The notes under the pieces are model-generated. The model was not told the origin of the DNA and searched no databases. It saw only the letters and a list, made by a program, of their open reading frames with translations. The position numbers were made by a program, and so were the translations under genes. DNA of 64,000 nucleotides from Armigeres subalbatus (Eukaryota; Arthropoda; Insecta; Diptera; Culicidae). The stretch spans positions 107,299,935 to 107,363,934 of the forward strand of contig NC_085139.1 of the NCBI RefSeq assembly GCF_024139115.2, written 5' to 3'. Below, in pieces: positions 10,291 to 21,563 of this stretch (position 1 is its first letter; every line of letters begins with the position of its first letter).

Positions 10291-12009
10291 AGTTCAGTGC
10301 GAGATTTCTCTTGTTTCGGATAGCAGAACGATGGCGCGATCGGACGAAATATTGTGTTCTGCTTTGCGCGGCCGGTAATAAAAATCAGTTCAGTGCGAGA
10401 TTTCTCTTGTTTCGGATAGCAGAACGATGGCGCGATCGGACGAAATATTGTGATCTGCTTTGCGCGGCCGGTAATAAAAATCAGTTCAGTGCGAGATTTC
10501 TCTTGTTTCGGATAGCAGAACGATGGCGTGATCGGACGAAATATTGTGTTCTGCATTGCGCGGCCGGTAATAAAAATCAGTTCAGTGCGAGATTTCTCTT
10601 GTTTCGGACAGCAGAACGATGGCGCGATCGGACGAAATATTGTGTTCTGCTTTGCGCGGCCGGTAATAAAAATCAGTTCAGTGCGAGATTTCTCTTGTTT
10701 CGGATAGCAGAACGATGGCGCGATCGGACGAAATATTGTGTTCTGCATTGCGCGGCCGGTAATAAAAATCAGTTCAGTGCGAGATTTCTCTTGTTTCGGA
10801 TAGCAGAACGATGGCGCGATCGGACGAAATATTGTGTTCTGCATTGCGCGGCCGGTAATAAAAATCAGTTCAGTGCGAGATTTCTCTTGTTTCGGACAGC
10901 AGAACGATGGCGCGATCGGACGAAATATTGTGTTCTGCATTGCGCGGCCGGTAATAAAAATCAGTTCAGTGCGAGATTTCTCTTGTTTCGGATAGCAGAA
11001 CGATGGCGCGATCGGACGAAATATTGTGTTCTGCATTGCGCGGCCGGTAATAAAAATCAGTTCAGTGCGAGATTTCTCTTGTTTCGGATAGCAGAACGAT
11101 GGCGCGATCGGACGAAATATTGTGATCTGCTTTGCGCGGCCGGTAATAAAAATCAGTTCAGTGCGAGATTTCTCTTGTTTCGGATAGCAGAACGATGGCG
11201 CGATCGGACGAAATATTGTGATCTGCTTTGCGCGGCCGGTAATAAAAATCAGTTCAGTGCGAGATTTCTCTTGTTTCGGATAGCAGAACGATGGCGCGAT
11301 CGGATGAAATATTGTGTTCTGCATTGCGCGGCCGGTAATAAAATCAGTTCAGTGCGAGATTTCTCTTGTTTCGGATAGCAGAACGATGGCGCGATCGGAC
11401 GAAATATTGTGTTCTGCTTTGCGCGGCCGGTAGTGAGACGCGGAGGGGAGGGGGGTAGCTCTTGTTGGGGGCCGCAGAACGATGGCGCGATCGGACGAAA
11501 TATTGTGTTCTGCATTGCGCGGCCGGTAATAAAAATCAGTTCAGTGCGAGATTTCTCTTGTTTCGGATAGCAGAACGATGGCGCGATCGGACGAAATATT
11601 GTGTTCTGCTTTGCGCGGCCGGTAATAAAAATCAGTTCAGTGCGAGATTTCTCTTGTTTCGGACAGCAGAACGATGGCGCGATCGGACGAAATATTGTGT
11701 TCTGCATTGCGCGGCCGGTAATAAAAATCAGTTCAGTGCGAGATTTCTCTTGTTTCGGATAGCAGAACGATGGCGCGATCGGACGAAATATTGTGTTCTG
11801 CTTTGCGCGGCCGGTAATAAAAATCAGTTCAGTGCGAGATTTCTCTTGTTTCGGATAGCAGAACGATGGCGCGATCGGACGAAATATTGTGATCTGCTTT
11901 GCGCGGCCGGTAATAAAAATCAGTTCAGTGCGAGATTTCTCTTGTTTCGGACAGCAGAACGATGGCGCGATCGGACGAAATATTGTGTTCTGCATTGCAT
12001 GCCCGGTAG
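10291..12009 (+). repeat. tandem array of ~18 monomers of 96 bp
   Basis: Near-identical 96-bp monomers in head-to-tail order. Variants are few: GGATA or GGACA, CTGCTTTG or CTGCATTG, GTTCTG or GATCTG. One monomer near 11336 is one base short. One monomer (about 11431-11472) has its 42-base promoter segment replaced by an unrelated G-rich segment without changing the period. High homogeneity points to recent amplification or conversion. Confidence 0.95.
10385..10418 (+). promoter_or_regulatory. initiator plus DPE in the array monomer (first complete example)
   Basis: TCAGTT (10385-10390) matches the arthropod initiator TCAKTY. With its A at 10387 as +1, GGATA falls at +28 to +32 (10414-10418), matching the downstream promoter element RGWYV at the canonical spacing; the GGACA variant in other monomers also fits. 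The pair recurs in nearly every monomer. Internal Inr-DPE promoters are known for LINEs such as Jockey and I. Function here is inference. Confidence 0.7.
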
Positions 12010-12437
12010 GCCGGTAGTTAGTTTGTACTACTTTTCGCGCCCGATTCATGGCTAGGTAAAATCACTGTGTATAAAGAATGACACGGTCGTATCGCTTATC
12101 AGAGTGAATCCAGATCCAACGATGCCTACCAATTAACTGATAATCCTTCCTGTGGTTTTGTGGAGACGCAGAGGTAAACACGGTCTTCAAATAGCAAAAA
12201 CCACCTACTAATATTCCTTCCTTCTTCCTAACTGACTACAAGGACGTGGCCGGCGCCGTTATTGATCATTTGAATTTTAGAGTCACTGAAACTTGCACAC
12301 TGAGAATGCTTGAACAATCCCAGTCAATCATTCAGTTGATTCTTTGTGCAATTTCACTGATTCTGGTCAATCACGGAGTAGCAACCATAGATATGTGTAG
12401 TCAGTCAAAGCTAAGCTAAGCTAAGCTAAGCTAAGCT
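12010..12437 (+). other. 3' region of the retroposed unit, with AGCTA tail
   Basis: Single-copy 3' part of the unit. It carries CAAGGACGTGGCC at 12239-12251, also present in the SINE at 2081-2093, and ends in about five AGCTA pentamers (12411-12437) right before the right direct repeat (12438-12459). Simple repeats at the 3' terminus are typical of several LINE clades and their SINE partners. Confidence 0.7.
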
Positions 12438-12459
12438 AAAAGAAATGTCTCATATGCAG

Positions 12460-13168
12460 TTTCCAAAACAAACGGTTCAATTAAGACTAGTTCTTCATCT
12501 AAACTTATGAAATAATTAGAGGTTATTTTCTGGGAGGGAGAAACAGATTCAAAAATTGTGTGTGTCAAGCCAAGCCGAAATCTAGTTGTCATTGCGTGGC
12601 GAAAACGAAACTCTCGGCAAGCAAATTTTCAAAGGCCATATAAATATTTAACAACAATACCACGCAAAACAAAATTTAGTCTTCTCAGATTCGCCTAGGT
12701 ACGTTGATTGTTTTTTTTTTCGTAGAAAACTATTGTCAGAGGACACTCCGAACATGATAAAGAATCAAATAATCACTGTGGAGCAAAATCTATTTTTTGA
12801 ACCACCCTCATATATATAGATAATCAAGAATTGAAATTCTGTACGAAAAACCATTTCACCAAAGAGATTGCTTGTTTTACATTTTTTTCCAGGTTCATCG
12901 TAAATCGAAGAAGAAAACGGATATAAATTAGCAGAAATTAGGCTGTCTATTCTTGAGTGATGCGCGGTCGTACAAATGCCAACTTTGTTTTATATATATA
13001 GATATTGATTCGTGGTTGTACCTTCAACTGCATAGATGATCAAGCAGCTTACCTGAAATGGGATATAAATAAAAGAATCATTAGTCGCTTGCACTACTTT
13101 TTAAAGTTTCAATGTTATTACGTAATTTGAAATTGAAGAATTGAAATTGAGTTGATTAGTAGTATCAG
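12460..13168. other. AT-rich non-genic stretch
   Basis: No gene or bounded element seen; short TATATA runs occur near 12810 and 12990. Confidence 0.5.
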
Positions 13169-13170
13169 TA

Positions 13171-13250
13171 TACTGCCGTGAATCGCATATTTGTCTCATA
13201 TGAATAGGAAATCCAGCAAATATGGGAAAGATTTGCGATTCACGGCAGTA
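13171..13250. mobile_element. 80-bp palindromic MITE, TA TSD
   Basis: Perfect terminal inverted repeats: TACTGCCGTGAATCGCA on the left and its reverse complement at 13234-13250, with TA on both sides (13169-13170, 13251-13252). The centre contains a second inverted pair, ATATTTG and CAAATAT, so the whole element folds into one hairpin. It is too short to encode anything; a mariner/Tc1-like mobiliser is suggested by the TA target. Confidence 0.82.
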
Positions 13251-13380
13251 TAGTTGCAATAAAGTAGTTGAATGAAATGGATAGTACTAGATCGAAAGGC
13301 TTTCAAATTTTATGTGGAATTGATTCGGATGTGGGTATCTTTGTTTTGGTTCATATTATTGACCAAAGCTGATTGAGGGT

Positions 13381-16300
13381 ATGCCCCCAAAAGGATTCCC
13401 TTCGGAATCCCAAGAAGATTCCCTTCGGAATCCCAAGAGGATTCTCTTCGGAATCCCAAGAAGATTGCTTTCGGAATCCCAAGAGGATTGCTTTCGGAAT
13501 CCCAAGAGGATTTTCTCCGGTATCCCAAGAGGATGTCCATCGAAATCCCAAAAGGATTTCCTTCCTAATCCAAGGAGGATTCCCTTCGGAATCCCAAAAG
13601 GATTCCCATCGTATTTCCAAGAGGATTCCCATCACAATTCTAAGAGGATTTCTTTCGCAATACAAATAGGATTTTCTTCGAAATACCAAGAGTACTCTTT
13701 TCGAAATCCAAAGAGGATTCCCTTTGGAATTCCAAGAGGATTCTCTTTGGAATCCCAAACAGATTCCCTTCGGAATCCCAAGAGGATTCCCTTAGGACTC
13801 GCAATCTTAAGAGAATTCTTTTCAGAATCCCAAGAAATAAGGGAAAAATTCTTTTCGAAATCTCGGAAGGATTTTCGTTAGAATCCTGGAAGGGCTCCCT
13901 TCGCATTCCCGAAAAGGTTTCCTTCGGAATCCCGGAAGGATTCCCTTTGGAATCCCGGAAGGATTCCCATTGGAATCTCGGAAGGATTCCCTTTGGAATC
14001 CCGAAAGGATTCCCTTTGTTATCCCGGAAGGATCCCCTTTGGAATCTCGGAAGGATTCCTTTCAAAATCAAAAAAGAATTCCGTTCGGAATCCTGGGAGG
14101 ATTCCCTTCGGAATCCTGGGAGGATTCCCTTCGGAATCCTGGGAGGATTCCCTTCGGAATCCTGGGAGGATTCCCTTCGGAATCCTGGGAGGATTCCCTT
14201 CGGAATCCTGGGAGGATTCCCTTCGGAATCCTGGGAGGATTCCCTTCGGAATCCTGGGAGGATTCCCTTCGGAATCCTGGGAGGATTCCCTTCGGAATCC
14301 TGGGAGGATTCCTGGAATCCTGGGAGGATTCCTTCTGGAATCCTGGGAGGATTCCCTTCGGAATCCTGGGAGGATTCCTTCGAATCCTGGGAGGATTCCC
14401 TTCGAATCCTGGGAGGATTCCTTCGAATCCTGGGAGGATTCCTTCGAATCCTGGGAGGATTCCTTCGGAATCCTGGGAGGATTCCTCTGAATCCTGGGAG
14501 GATTCCCTTCGAATCCTGGGAGGATTCCCTTCGAATCCTGGGAGGATTCCTCTGAATCCTGGGAGGATTCCCTTCGAATCCTGGGAGGATTCCTTCGAAT
14601 CCTGGGAGGATTCCCTTCGAATCCTGGGAGGATTCCTCTGAATCCTGGGAGGATTCCTTCGTGAATCCTGGGAGGATTCCTTCGTGAATCCTGGGAGGAT
14701 TCCTTCGTGAATCCTGGGAGGATTCCTTCGTGAATCCTGGGAGGATTCCTTCGTGAATCCTGGGAGGATTCCTTCGTGAATCCTGGGAGGATTCCCTTCG
14801 GAATCCTGGGAGGATTCCTTCGAATCCTGGAGGATTCCTTCGAATCCTGGGAGGATTCCTTCGAATCCTGGGAGGATTCCCTTCGGAATCCTGGGAGGAT
14901 TCCTTCGAATCCTGGGAGGATTCCCTGAATCCTGGGAGGATTCCTTCGGAATCCTGGGAGGATTCCTTCGAATCCTGGGAGGATTCCTCTGAATCCTGGG
15001 AGGATTCCTTCGGAATCCTGGGAGGATTCCCTCGAATCCTGGGAGGATTCCTTCGGAATCCTGGGAGGATTCCTCTGAATCCTGGGAGGATTCCTTCGGA
15101 ATCCTGGGAGGATTCCTTCGGAATCCTGGGAGGATTCCTTCGAATCCTGGGAGGATTCCTTCGAATCCTGGGAGGATTCCCTTCGGAATCCTGGGAGGAT
15201 TCCTTCGGAATCCTGGGAGGATTCCTTCGAATCCTGGGAGGATTCCCTTCGAATCCTGGGAGGATTCCTTGAATCCTGGGAGGATTCCTTCTGAATCCTG
15301 GGAGGATTCCCTTCGAATCCTGGGAGGATTCCCTTCGGAATCCTGGGAGGATTCCCTTCGAATCCTGGGAGGATTCCTTCTGAATCCTGGGAGGATTCCT
15401 TCTGAATCCTGGGAGGATTCCTTCGAATCCTGGGAGGATTCCCTTCGGAATCCTGGGAGGATTCCCTTCGAATCCTGGGAGGATTCCTTCGGAATCCTGG
15501 GAGGATTCCTTCGAATCCTGGGAGGATTCCCTTCGAATCCTGGGAGGATTCCTTGTGGAATCCCGGGAGGATTCCCTTTGGAATCCCGGGTGGATTTCCC
15601 TTCGAATCCTTGGAGGATTCCCTTTGGAATCCTGGGAGGATTCCCTCTGGAATCCCGGGAGGATTCCCTTTGGAATCCCGGGAGGATTCCCTTTGGAATC
15701 CCGGGAGGATTCCCTTTGGAATCCCGGGAGGATTCCCTTTGGAATCCCGGGAGGATTCCTTGGAATCCTGGGAGGATTCCCTTTGGAATCCTGGGAGGAT
15801 TCCTTCGAATCCTGGGAGGATTCCCTTCGAATCCTGGGAGGATTCCTTCGAATCCTGGGAGGATTCCCTTCTGAATCCTGGGAGGATTCCCTTCGAATCC
15901 TGGGAGGATTCCTTCGAATCCTGGGAGGATTCCCTTGGAATCCTGGGCAGGATTCCCTTGGAATCCTGGGGGGATTCCCTTTGAATCCCGGGAGGATTCC
16001 CTTTGGAATCCCGGGAGAATTCCCTTTGGAATCCCGAGAGGATTCCCTTTGGAATCCTGGGAGGATTCCTTCGAATCCTGGGAGGATTCCTTCGAATCCT
16101 GGGAGGATTCCCTTCGAATCCTGGGAGGATTCCTCTGAATCCTGGGAGGATTCCTCTGAATCCTGGGAGGATTCCCTTCGAATCCTGGGAGGATTCCTTC
16201 GAATCCTGGGAGGATTCCCTTCGAATCCTGGGAGGATTCCTTCGGAATCCTGGGAGGATTCCTTCTGGAATCCTGGGAGGATTCCTTCGAATCCTGGGAG

Positions 16301-17154
16301 GATTCCCTTCGAATCCTGGGAGGATTCCCTTCGAATCCTGGGAGGATTCCTTCGAATCCTGGGAGGATTCCCTTCGAATCCTGGGAGGATTCCTTCGAAT
16401 CCTGGGAGGATTCCCTTCGGAATCCTGGGAGGATTCCCTTCTTCTGAATCCTGGGAGGATTCCTTCGAATCCTGGGAGGATTCCCTTCGAATCCTGGGAG
16501 GATTCCCTTCGAATCCTGGGAGGATTCCTTCGAATCCTGGGAGGATTCCCTTCGGAATCCTGGGAGGATTCCCTTCGGAATCCTGGGAGGATTCCCTTCG
16601 GAATCCTGGGAGGATTCCCTTCGGAATCCTGGCAGGATTCCCTTCGGAATACTGGGGGGCTTCCCTTCGCAATCCTCGGAGGATTCCCTTCGAATCCTTG
16701 GGAGGATTCCTTCGAATCCTGGGAGGATTCCTTCGAATCCCGAGAGGATTCCTTCGGAATCCTGGGAGGATTCCCTTCGGAATCCTGGGAGGATTCCCTT
16801 CGGAATCCTGGGAGGATTCCCTTCGGAATCCTGGGAGGATTCCCTTCGGAATCCTGGGAGGATTCCCTTCGGAATCCTGGGAGGATTCCCTTCGGAATCC
16901 TGAGAGGATTCCCTTCGGAATCCTTAGAGGATTCCCTTCGGAATCCTTAGAGGATTCCCTTCGGATTCCTAAGAGGATTCCCTTCGGAATCCTAAGAGGA
17001 TTCCCTTCGGAATCCTGAGAGGATTCCCTTCGAAATCCAAAGAGGATTCCCTTCGAAATCCAAAGAGGATTCCTTTCAAAATCCAAAGAGGATTCCTTTC
17101 GAAATCCAGAGAGGAATCCTTTCGAAATCCAAAGAGGATTCCTTTCGAAATCCA

Positions 17155-17157
<3 letters not shown>
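13381..17157. repeat. 3.8-kb minisatellite of 22-24 bp inverted-heptamer units
   Basis: About 160 units of consensus GGAATCCTGGGAGGATTCC plus CTTC, TTC or CTT. Every unit contains GGAATCC and its reverse complement GGATTCC, so the array can form hairpins in any register. The edges (13381-14090 and 16900-17157) are diverged, with CCCAAGAGGATT or CCAAAGAGGATT units, while the centre is homogeneous. Long stop-free frames appear on both strands, including one of 1171 codons on the minus strand, because the unit lacks stops; the cycling peptide follows the DNA period and I do not call a gene. Confidence 0.95.
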
Positions 17158-17225
<68 letters not shown>

Positions 17226-17228
17226 CTG

Positions 17229-17283
<55 letters not shown>
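17158..17283 (+). repeat. TAG trinucleotide microsatellite
   Basis: About 42 TAG triplets with one ACTGG interruption near 17225, directly abutting the minisatellite. A second short GTA run (17615-17639) closes the next segment. Confidence 0.95.
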
Positions 17284-17284
<1 letters not shown>

Positions 17285-17639
17285 TTTTTCTTCCTAAGCA
17301 ATTCTTCCTAAGCAATGGAGGAGGAATCTGCTCAACAGACATCCTGGGTTAACCAGGAAGTGCGGGGTTAGGGGCCACCTCCAACGAGGCAGGACTGCAT
17401 CCCCGACCCGCTAAACCGTTTCCATTGCCGCCAAGCCCATCGTCCCTTCGGTACAACCAGAGAGTAATGCTTCAAAGGGGGGCCAGTGCACAACGCACCC
17501 TCGAGGCTAGCTGCGTGTCCTTGCAGCATCGAACATCGTGACTCGCTTTTTTAGAAGAACATCATGGTATCGTGCCAGCGCATTGTCGGCTTTCCAGGTG
17601 GCCTTACCACGCCCGTAGTAGTAGTAGTAGTAGTAGTAG
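17284..17639 (+). mobile_element. probable LINE 3' UTR segment ending in a GTA run
   Basis: About 330 bp of GC-richer, non-coding sequence (17296-17614) bounded by TAG repeats on the left and a GTA run at 17615-17639. A GC-rich 3' UTR with a terminal trinucleotide tail fits a 5'-truncated LINE insertion on the plus strand. No ORF fragment is present and I cannot name the family. The left TAG tract may be the tail of another insertion or an expansion of target sequence. Confidence 0.45.
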
Positions 17640-18960
17640 ATGTAATTTTGATATTCGTTTTATCAATCCAATTTACCAATTTTATCTGAAAGATAAAATA
17701 AATAACATAAAACATTGCCCAAGGTTTCCCATTGATGGAACCAGAGAGATAAGTTCAAGGATAAGCAACTAGAGTTCAAGACAGATGTTGATGTTTGTGT
17801 TGTCACCGCAACAGAGAGCAAAAAAATGAATATCTGACATCAAAGCTCATCAAACATCAGAAAAAAGCGAAGCACAAAAACGGAACAGAAGCGATGACAA
17901 CAGGTTCCAGAGGATTCATCGTCTTTATAAGGTGGTGACATTTTCTCGCAAATCATCTCGCGTAATTGCCGCAGGTTCAGTTTTCCACCGATGACAGTGA
18001 GATGAGCAAATATTTCAAGAGCATGATGAGCGGCGTATACCGACCCACGTAACTACAAACTTCAATCAGAACCGCGCCGCACCGCCAACTGGTGTGTTGA
18101 TCAAGTTCGATGATACTATTATAGGTGTCAGTCACGGAAATTAATTATGACGGAGTACACTGCATTGTGAGTAGCAAGTGATGCATCGAAGACAGTTGAA
18201 ATTGAAAAAGTGGCTATTGATTATAATAATCCCTGCTCGTGTAAGGTTTGCATTGCAGCAAGTAGACGAAACCGCAATTCCGCACCGGTAAAGTAACGTA
18301 AAGCGATGTCAGCCGGGTTGAGCTCAGGTGAACTTGAGAAGGTTAAACAATCAAACAATAAATATGCTCACGATTTCCGATTTCAAGTTTATATGATCGC
18401 GTGGTCTCTTCAACCTTATGTATAATAAAAGCTCAAATATTTGAACAATTCATCTGTTACAAGCACCGGACCGTGTTATCCGCCGGTCGCACTATGAGCA
18501 GCTACCAGAGTATTTGTTGCCAGAAATACGCTGTATTAGCGTTTATATTAGAAACAAAAACAAATAAAAGCAACAAAGTGTTAAAAACCGTGGTTCAATT
18601 TTTGCCTTCTGATATGACATAGTGGAACGTTGCCTCGTCGTCGTATAAGGTGTAAATGATTCATTGGTAGGAGGATGCACTATTCAAATTAATTGTATGC
18701 TAAAGCTTCTGAGGGTTGCTCCAATATTCCCATGCCATTGAGAAAAGATTCACATTCGCGGCTCGAGTCGGTTAGTGGTGCGGAAGCAAAAGCGAATCAA
18801 GTTGCTCTATGATAATTCTATTGTCACGATGACATTCAGGGGCGAGGCGTACCGTGCGAAAAAATAAATTATCGAAACGCCAGAAATAGCGAATTTGCTG
18901 AACTTTGATGGGAACTGGAGCTTTATGATTACAAACATTTGAATAGACCATGGTGCATTG
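17640..18960. other. low-repeat non-genic stretch
   Basis: No repeat or coding exon identified. The composition is balanced and reading frames are short. It may be intron or intergenic DNA. Confidence 0.4.
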
Positions 18961-20051
18961 GAGGTCGATAAACTCCTACAAAGAATACATCAAGAAATCC
19001 TCCTGAAATTCCTCCTGGATTTCGGTCATGAATTTTTCTGAAATTTTCCCCAAAATCGCCGCAAGCAGGCGCTAACATACAGAAATTTGATTCCGAAATT
19101 GCGTGGATTGGATTATTTTCAATTTTTGCCGCCGATCACCAAGTGACTGCATCCGAGACAGACCAAATTATGAGGGCCCTTTTGTTCTAATGACTTACAC
19201 CGGGGGTAAATTTGAGATAAATTTGCTCACTTCACTAAAAAAAATCCGAAAAAAGATCATAATGGCCGCTTTGGACTCAGCAACATTTCCGATTCCAGCA
19301 AACTAGAAACTTATACGTTTCCGTTGAATATTCGATGGACATTAGGGAGGACCAAACTTATTTAGTCGATTTTTCCCATATAAACTTCATGCTCGTTGAG
19401 CATCCACTTAGACTTCACGGATCTGTCTGAAATTTTTAAAGTAGCTTCTGGGAGTAAAGAACTTTATACGTCTCGAAAAACTGATTTGGATTTTTTTCAT
19501 ATAAGAGTGGTCCACCTTAATAGGCATTCATAGTTTGAATTTATTTTTTTTCACTGGGGGGTCATAAAAATTAAAGAGCTTTAAACGAGGGTGCGTAATT
19601 GACCTTTCCCGTCAAAAATTGTATCTCGTTTTATTGTCTCAGAGTTGAGTTCCATTGACCTAACTAGGTCCAAATTAAATTACCGACAGACCCACTACAT
19701 AGTTGATTTTTTTTTATCCAAATTGGTTGGCGGTTCCGACCATTGACCGACATACTAGAGTTGGATTTTGGATCTAATAGAACGCAGGTCCATGAAAACT
19801 CGTTTTTTAACTTGAATGTTCTAGATAATCGGTAGAATTCCGTTGGGTTCCACTGGTTATTAGTATTCGATCACAAGTTACAGAAATCATATAGAAAATA
19901 TGCATGAATAAAGTACTTTCAGTTATTTCAGCCCGTTCTAGATCATTGTTTACAGATTCCATTCGAAAATCTAGAAATGCCCACGACACATATTTTGCAA
20001 TAGTTAAAATCTTAAAAATTCGGGGGTTGTAATCTACATACAACCAAATAT
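18961..20051. other. AT-rich stretch, unassigned repeat-like sequence
   Basis: 18970-19060 has degenerate AATTCCTCCTGAAATT words like those at 22735-23230. The rest is AT-rich with no bounded element and no gene. Confidence 0.4.
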
Positions 20052-20053
20052 TA

Positions 20054-21424
20054 CCCCGGGGCAAGTGGGACCTAAAAAAACGCTAGTTCAACAAAATTGT
20101 TTACGCATACTAAGAAAACAGGGTATTTCAGGACATTAACCACGGATACATCATTATATGCTTCCGTTGTTGAAGTGTGGACGTGTTGTAAGCCATTTTT
20201 TCAGTTACAAAAAATATTGGTAGTGACAGAAATAAATTTACCTGTGGGAACCACTTACCCCTTCAAACGGGGCAAGTGGGACCTATTCTGCTTTATACTG
20301 TCGAACGAAACTAATATGAAGAATGTAGATAAAATGTTCATGTAGTTTCTGAGTCGTAGTATTTCAGATCATGGATGAAGGTTCATTGCTTGTCAGACTT
20401 TTGTTTTTGCAAAAAGAAAGGGTTTACAATGTTAGCAGATGTAAAAAAAAGTCGATTCACTGTTTAATTGGCTATTGACTGGCTTTCGATTAGCTATTAG
20501 CTTACTTTCTTACCAAATGTGTTAGATGGAAAAGATAAGCAAATCTTTGTTCACCTTTCGAATGAATGTTTATCTGTTCAGAACACAAATTATTACATAA
20601 ATTAGAACCTCGAAAGAAACGTTTTTATTCAGGCGATGCGCAGTGTTGTAAATTTGTAATAGAACAAAATGGCCAATTTATGTCCTAAGCACTTTATTTA
20701 TCTGAAAATCTGATGCGAAGTTTAAAAATAACAAAACACAAGACAAAACCTGTTGATCTATTGTAAAATAAATAGATTATTTGCACTGTAAATGGAAAAT
20801 TTCACATAGTTATAAGCATTGCTCTTTTCCATGAGGGAGATAATTTTCAGAAAGTAAAATACACATTTGGTAAATCAACTGTACACTACTTCTTAACAAC
20901 GAAAATAAATATATTCACTGCATTTGATTCAGATCCACATGATATATGAGTGTCGAAGTTATTTTTAACTAGACAACAATCTATAAACAGGTAAAATGGC
21001 TCTATCTAGAATGTTGTTCAAATATGTCCCACTTGCCCCATCTATTTTAAAACTCAAGGGCAAGTGAGAATTGCAGATTCTGGCTTTGATCAAAACTTTT
21101 AAATCGTTTTCGATATCACACAATTATTCAATTGCTCAAAATATTCACTTTCCACATCAATGATGAATTTAGAAACGGCTATTTTGTTGGAAATCCATTG
21201 AATTAAAATAAAAGTAATAGCTTTTGCCTGTAGTTAAAACTCATGATAAAACAATATCATTAGTATGGTGCCGCTAATGGTCTTTATTCCAAATATTTTT
21301 GTGTCAGGTGAATTCGTTGATAGTTCTGCTTCATCTTTCTAGAACATAGTTACCATTAAAAACGTTCACGGATTAATCGGCAGCCATAGTACCCACTTAC
21401 CCCGTATTTTCACTTGCCCCGGGG
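20054..21424. mobile_element. 1.37-kb non-autonomous TIR element, TA TSD, reiterated terminal motif
   Basis: The ends are CCCCGGGGCAAGTG and its reverse complement CACTTGCCCCGGGG, flanked by TA on both sides (20052-20053, 21425-21426). The end motif GGGGCAAGTGGGACC recurs inside: an inverted pair at 20251-20261 and 20269-20283, a reverse copy at 21026-21040, a decayed copy near 21058 and a reverse variant at 21391-21403. Such subterminal repeats usually bind transposase. No transposase frame is present (longest frame 82 codons), so it would need help in trans. The superfamily is uncertain. Confidence 0.72.
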
Positions 21425-21563
21425 TACCTTACTCTCTATTCCGGAGATACTACTTACTCTCTAAATATAAACTTTTACATATGCTGGTTTCCTTAGTAAG
21501 AAAGGGGCGCCCAATCAAGATTTCGCCAAGGGCGCTGGGAATCCACACTACGGCTCTGTAGTA

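Larger units (their letters stand above)
10291..12437 (+). mobile_element. retroposed unit: tandem promoter monomers plus 3' tail, no ORF
   Basis: A 2147-bp unit between perfect 22-bp direct repeats. It begins exactly with AGTTCAGTGCG, the base that would be +1 of the initiator found in the repeated monomers. Then follow about 18 monomers of 96 bp (10291-12009), about 400 bp of single-copy 3' region and a terminal run of AGCTA pentamers. This looks like a full-length retroposed transcript of a non-autonomous pol II element, or an internally deleted LINE keeping a monomeric 5' UTR and its 3' UTR. The long frames open on both strands exist only because 96 is divisible by 3 and the monomer lacks stops; no protein is inferred. 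The parent LINE is not in this window. Confidence 0.8.

Noticed and set aside
10281..12055. Long repeat proteins on both strands (347 and 355 codons)
   Set aside because: The 96-bp monomer is a multiple of three without stops, so both strands stay open. Promoter motifs and the TSD explain the unit better.
13640..17155. A 1171-codon open frame on the minus strand, and several overlapping long frames on the plus strand
   Set aside because: They follow the 22-24 bp minisatellite unit, which lacks stops in most frames; peptides cycle with the DNA period and exist on both strands.
20097..20345. 82-codon frame inside the 20054-21424 element as a transposase
   Set aside because: Too short, no DDE motif, AT-driven composition.
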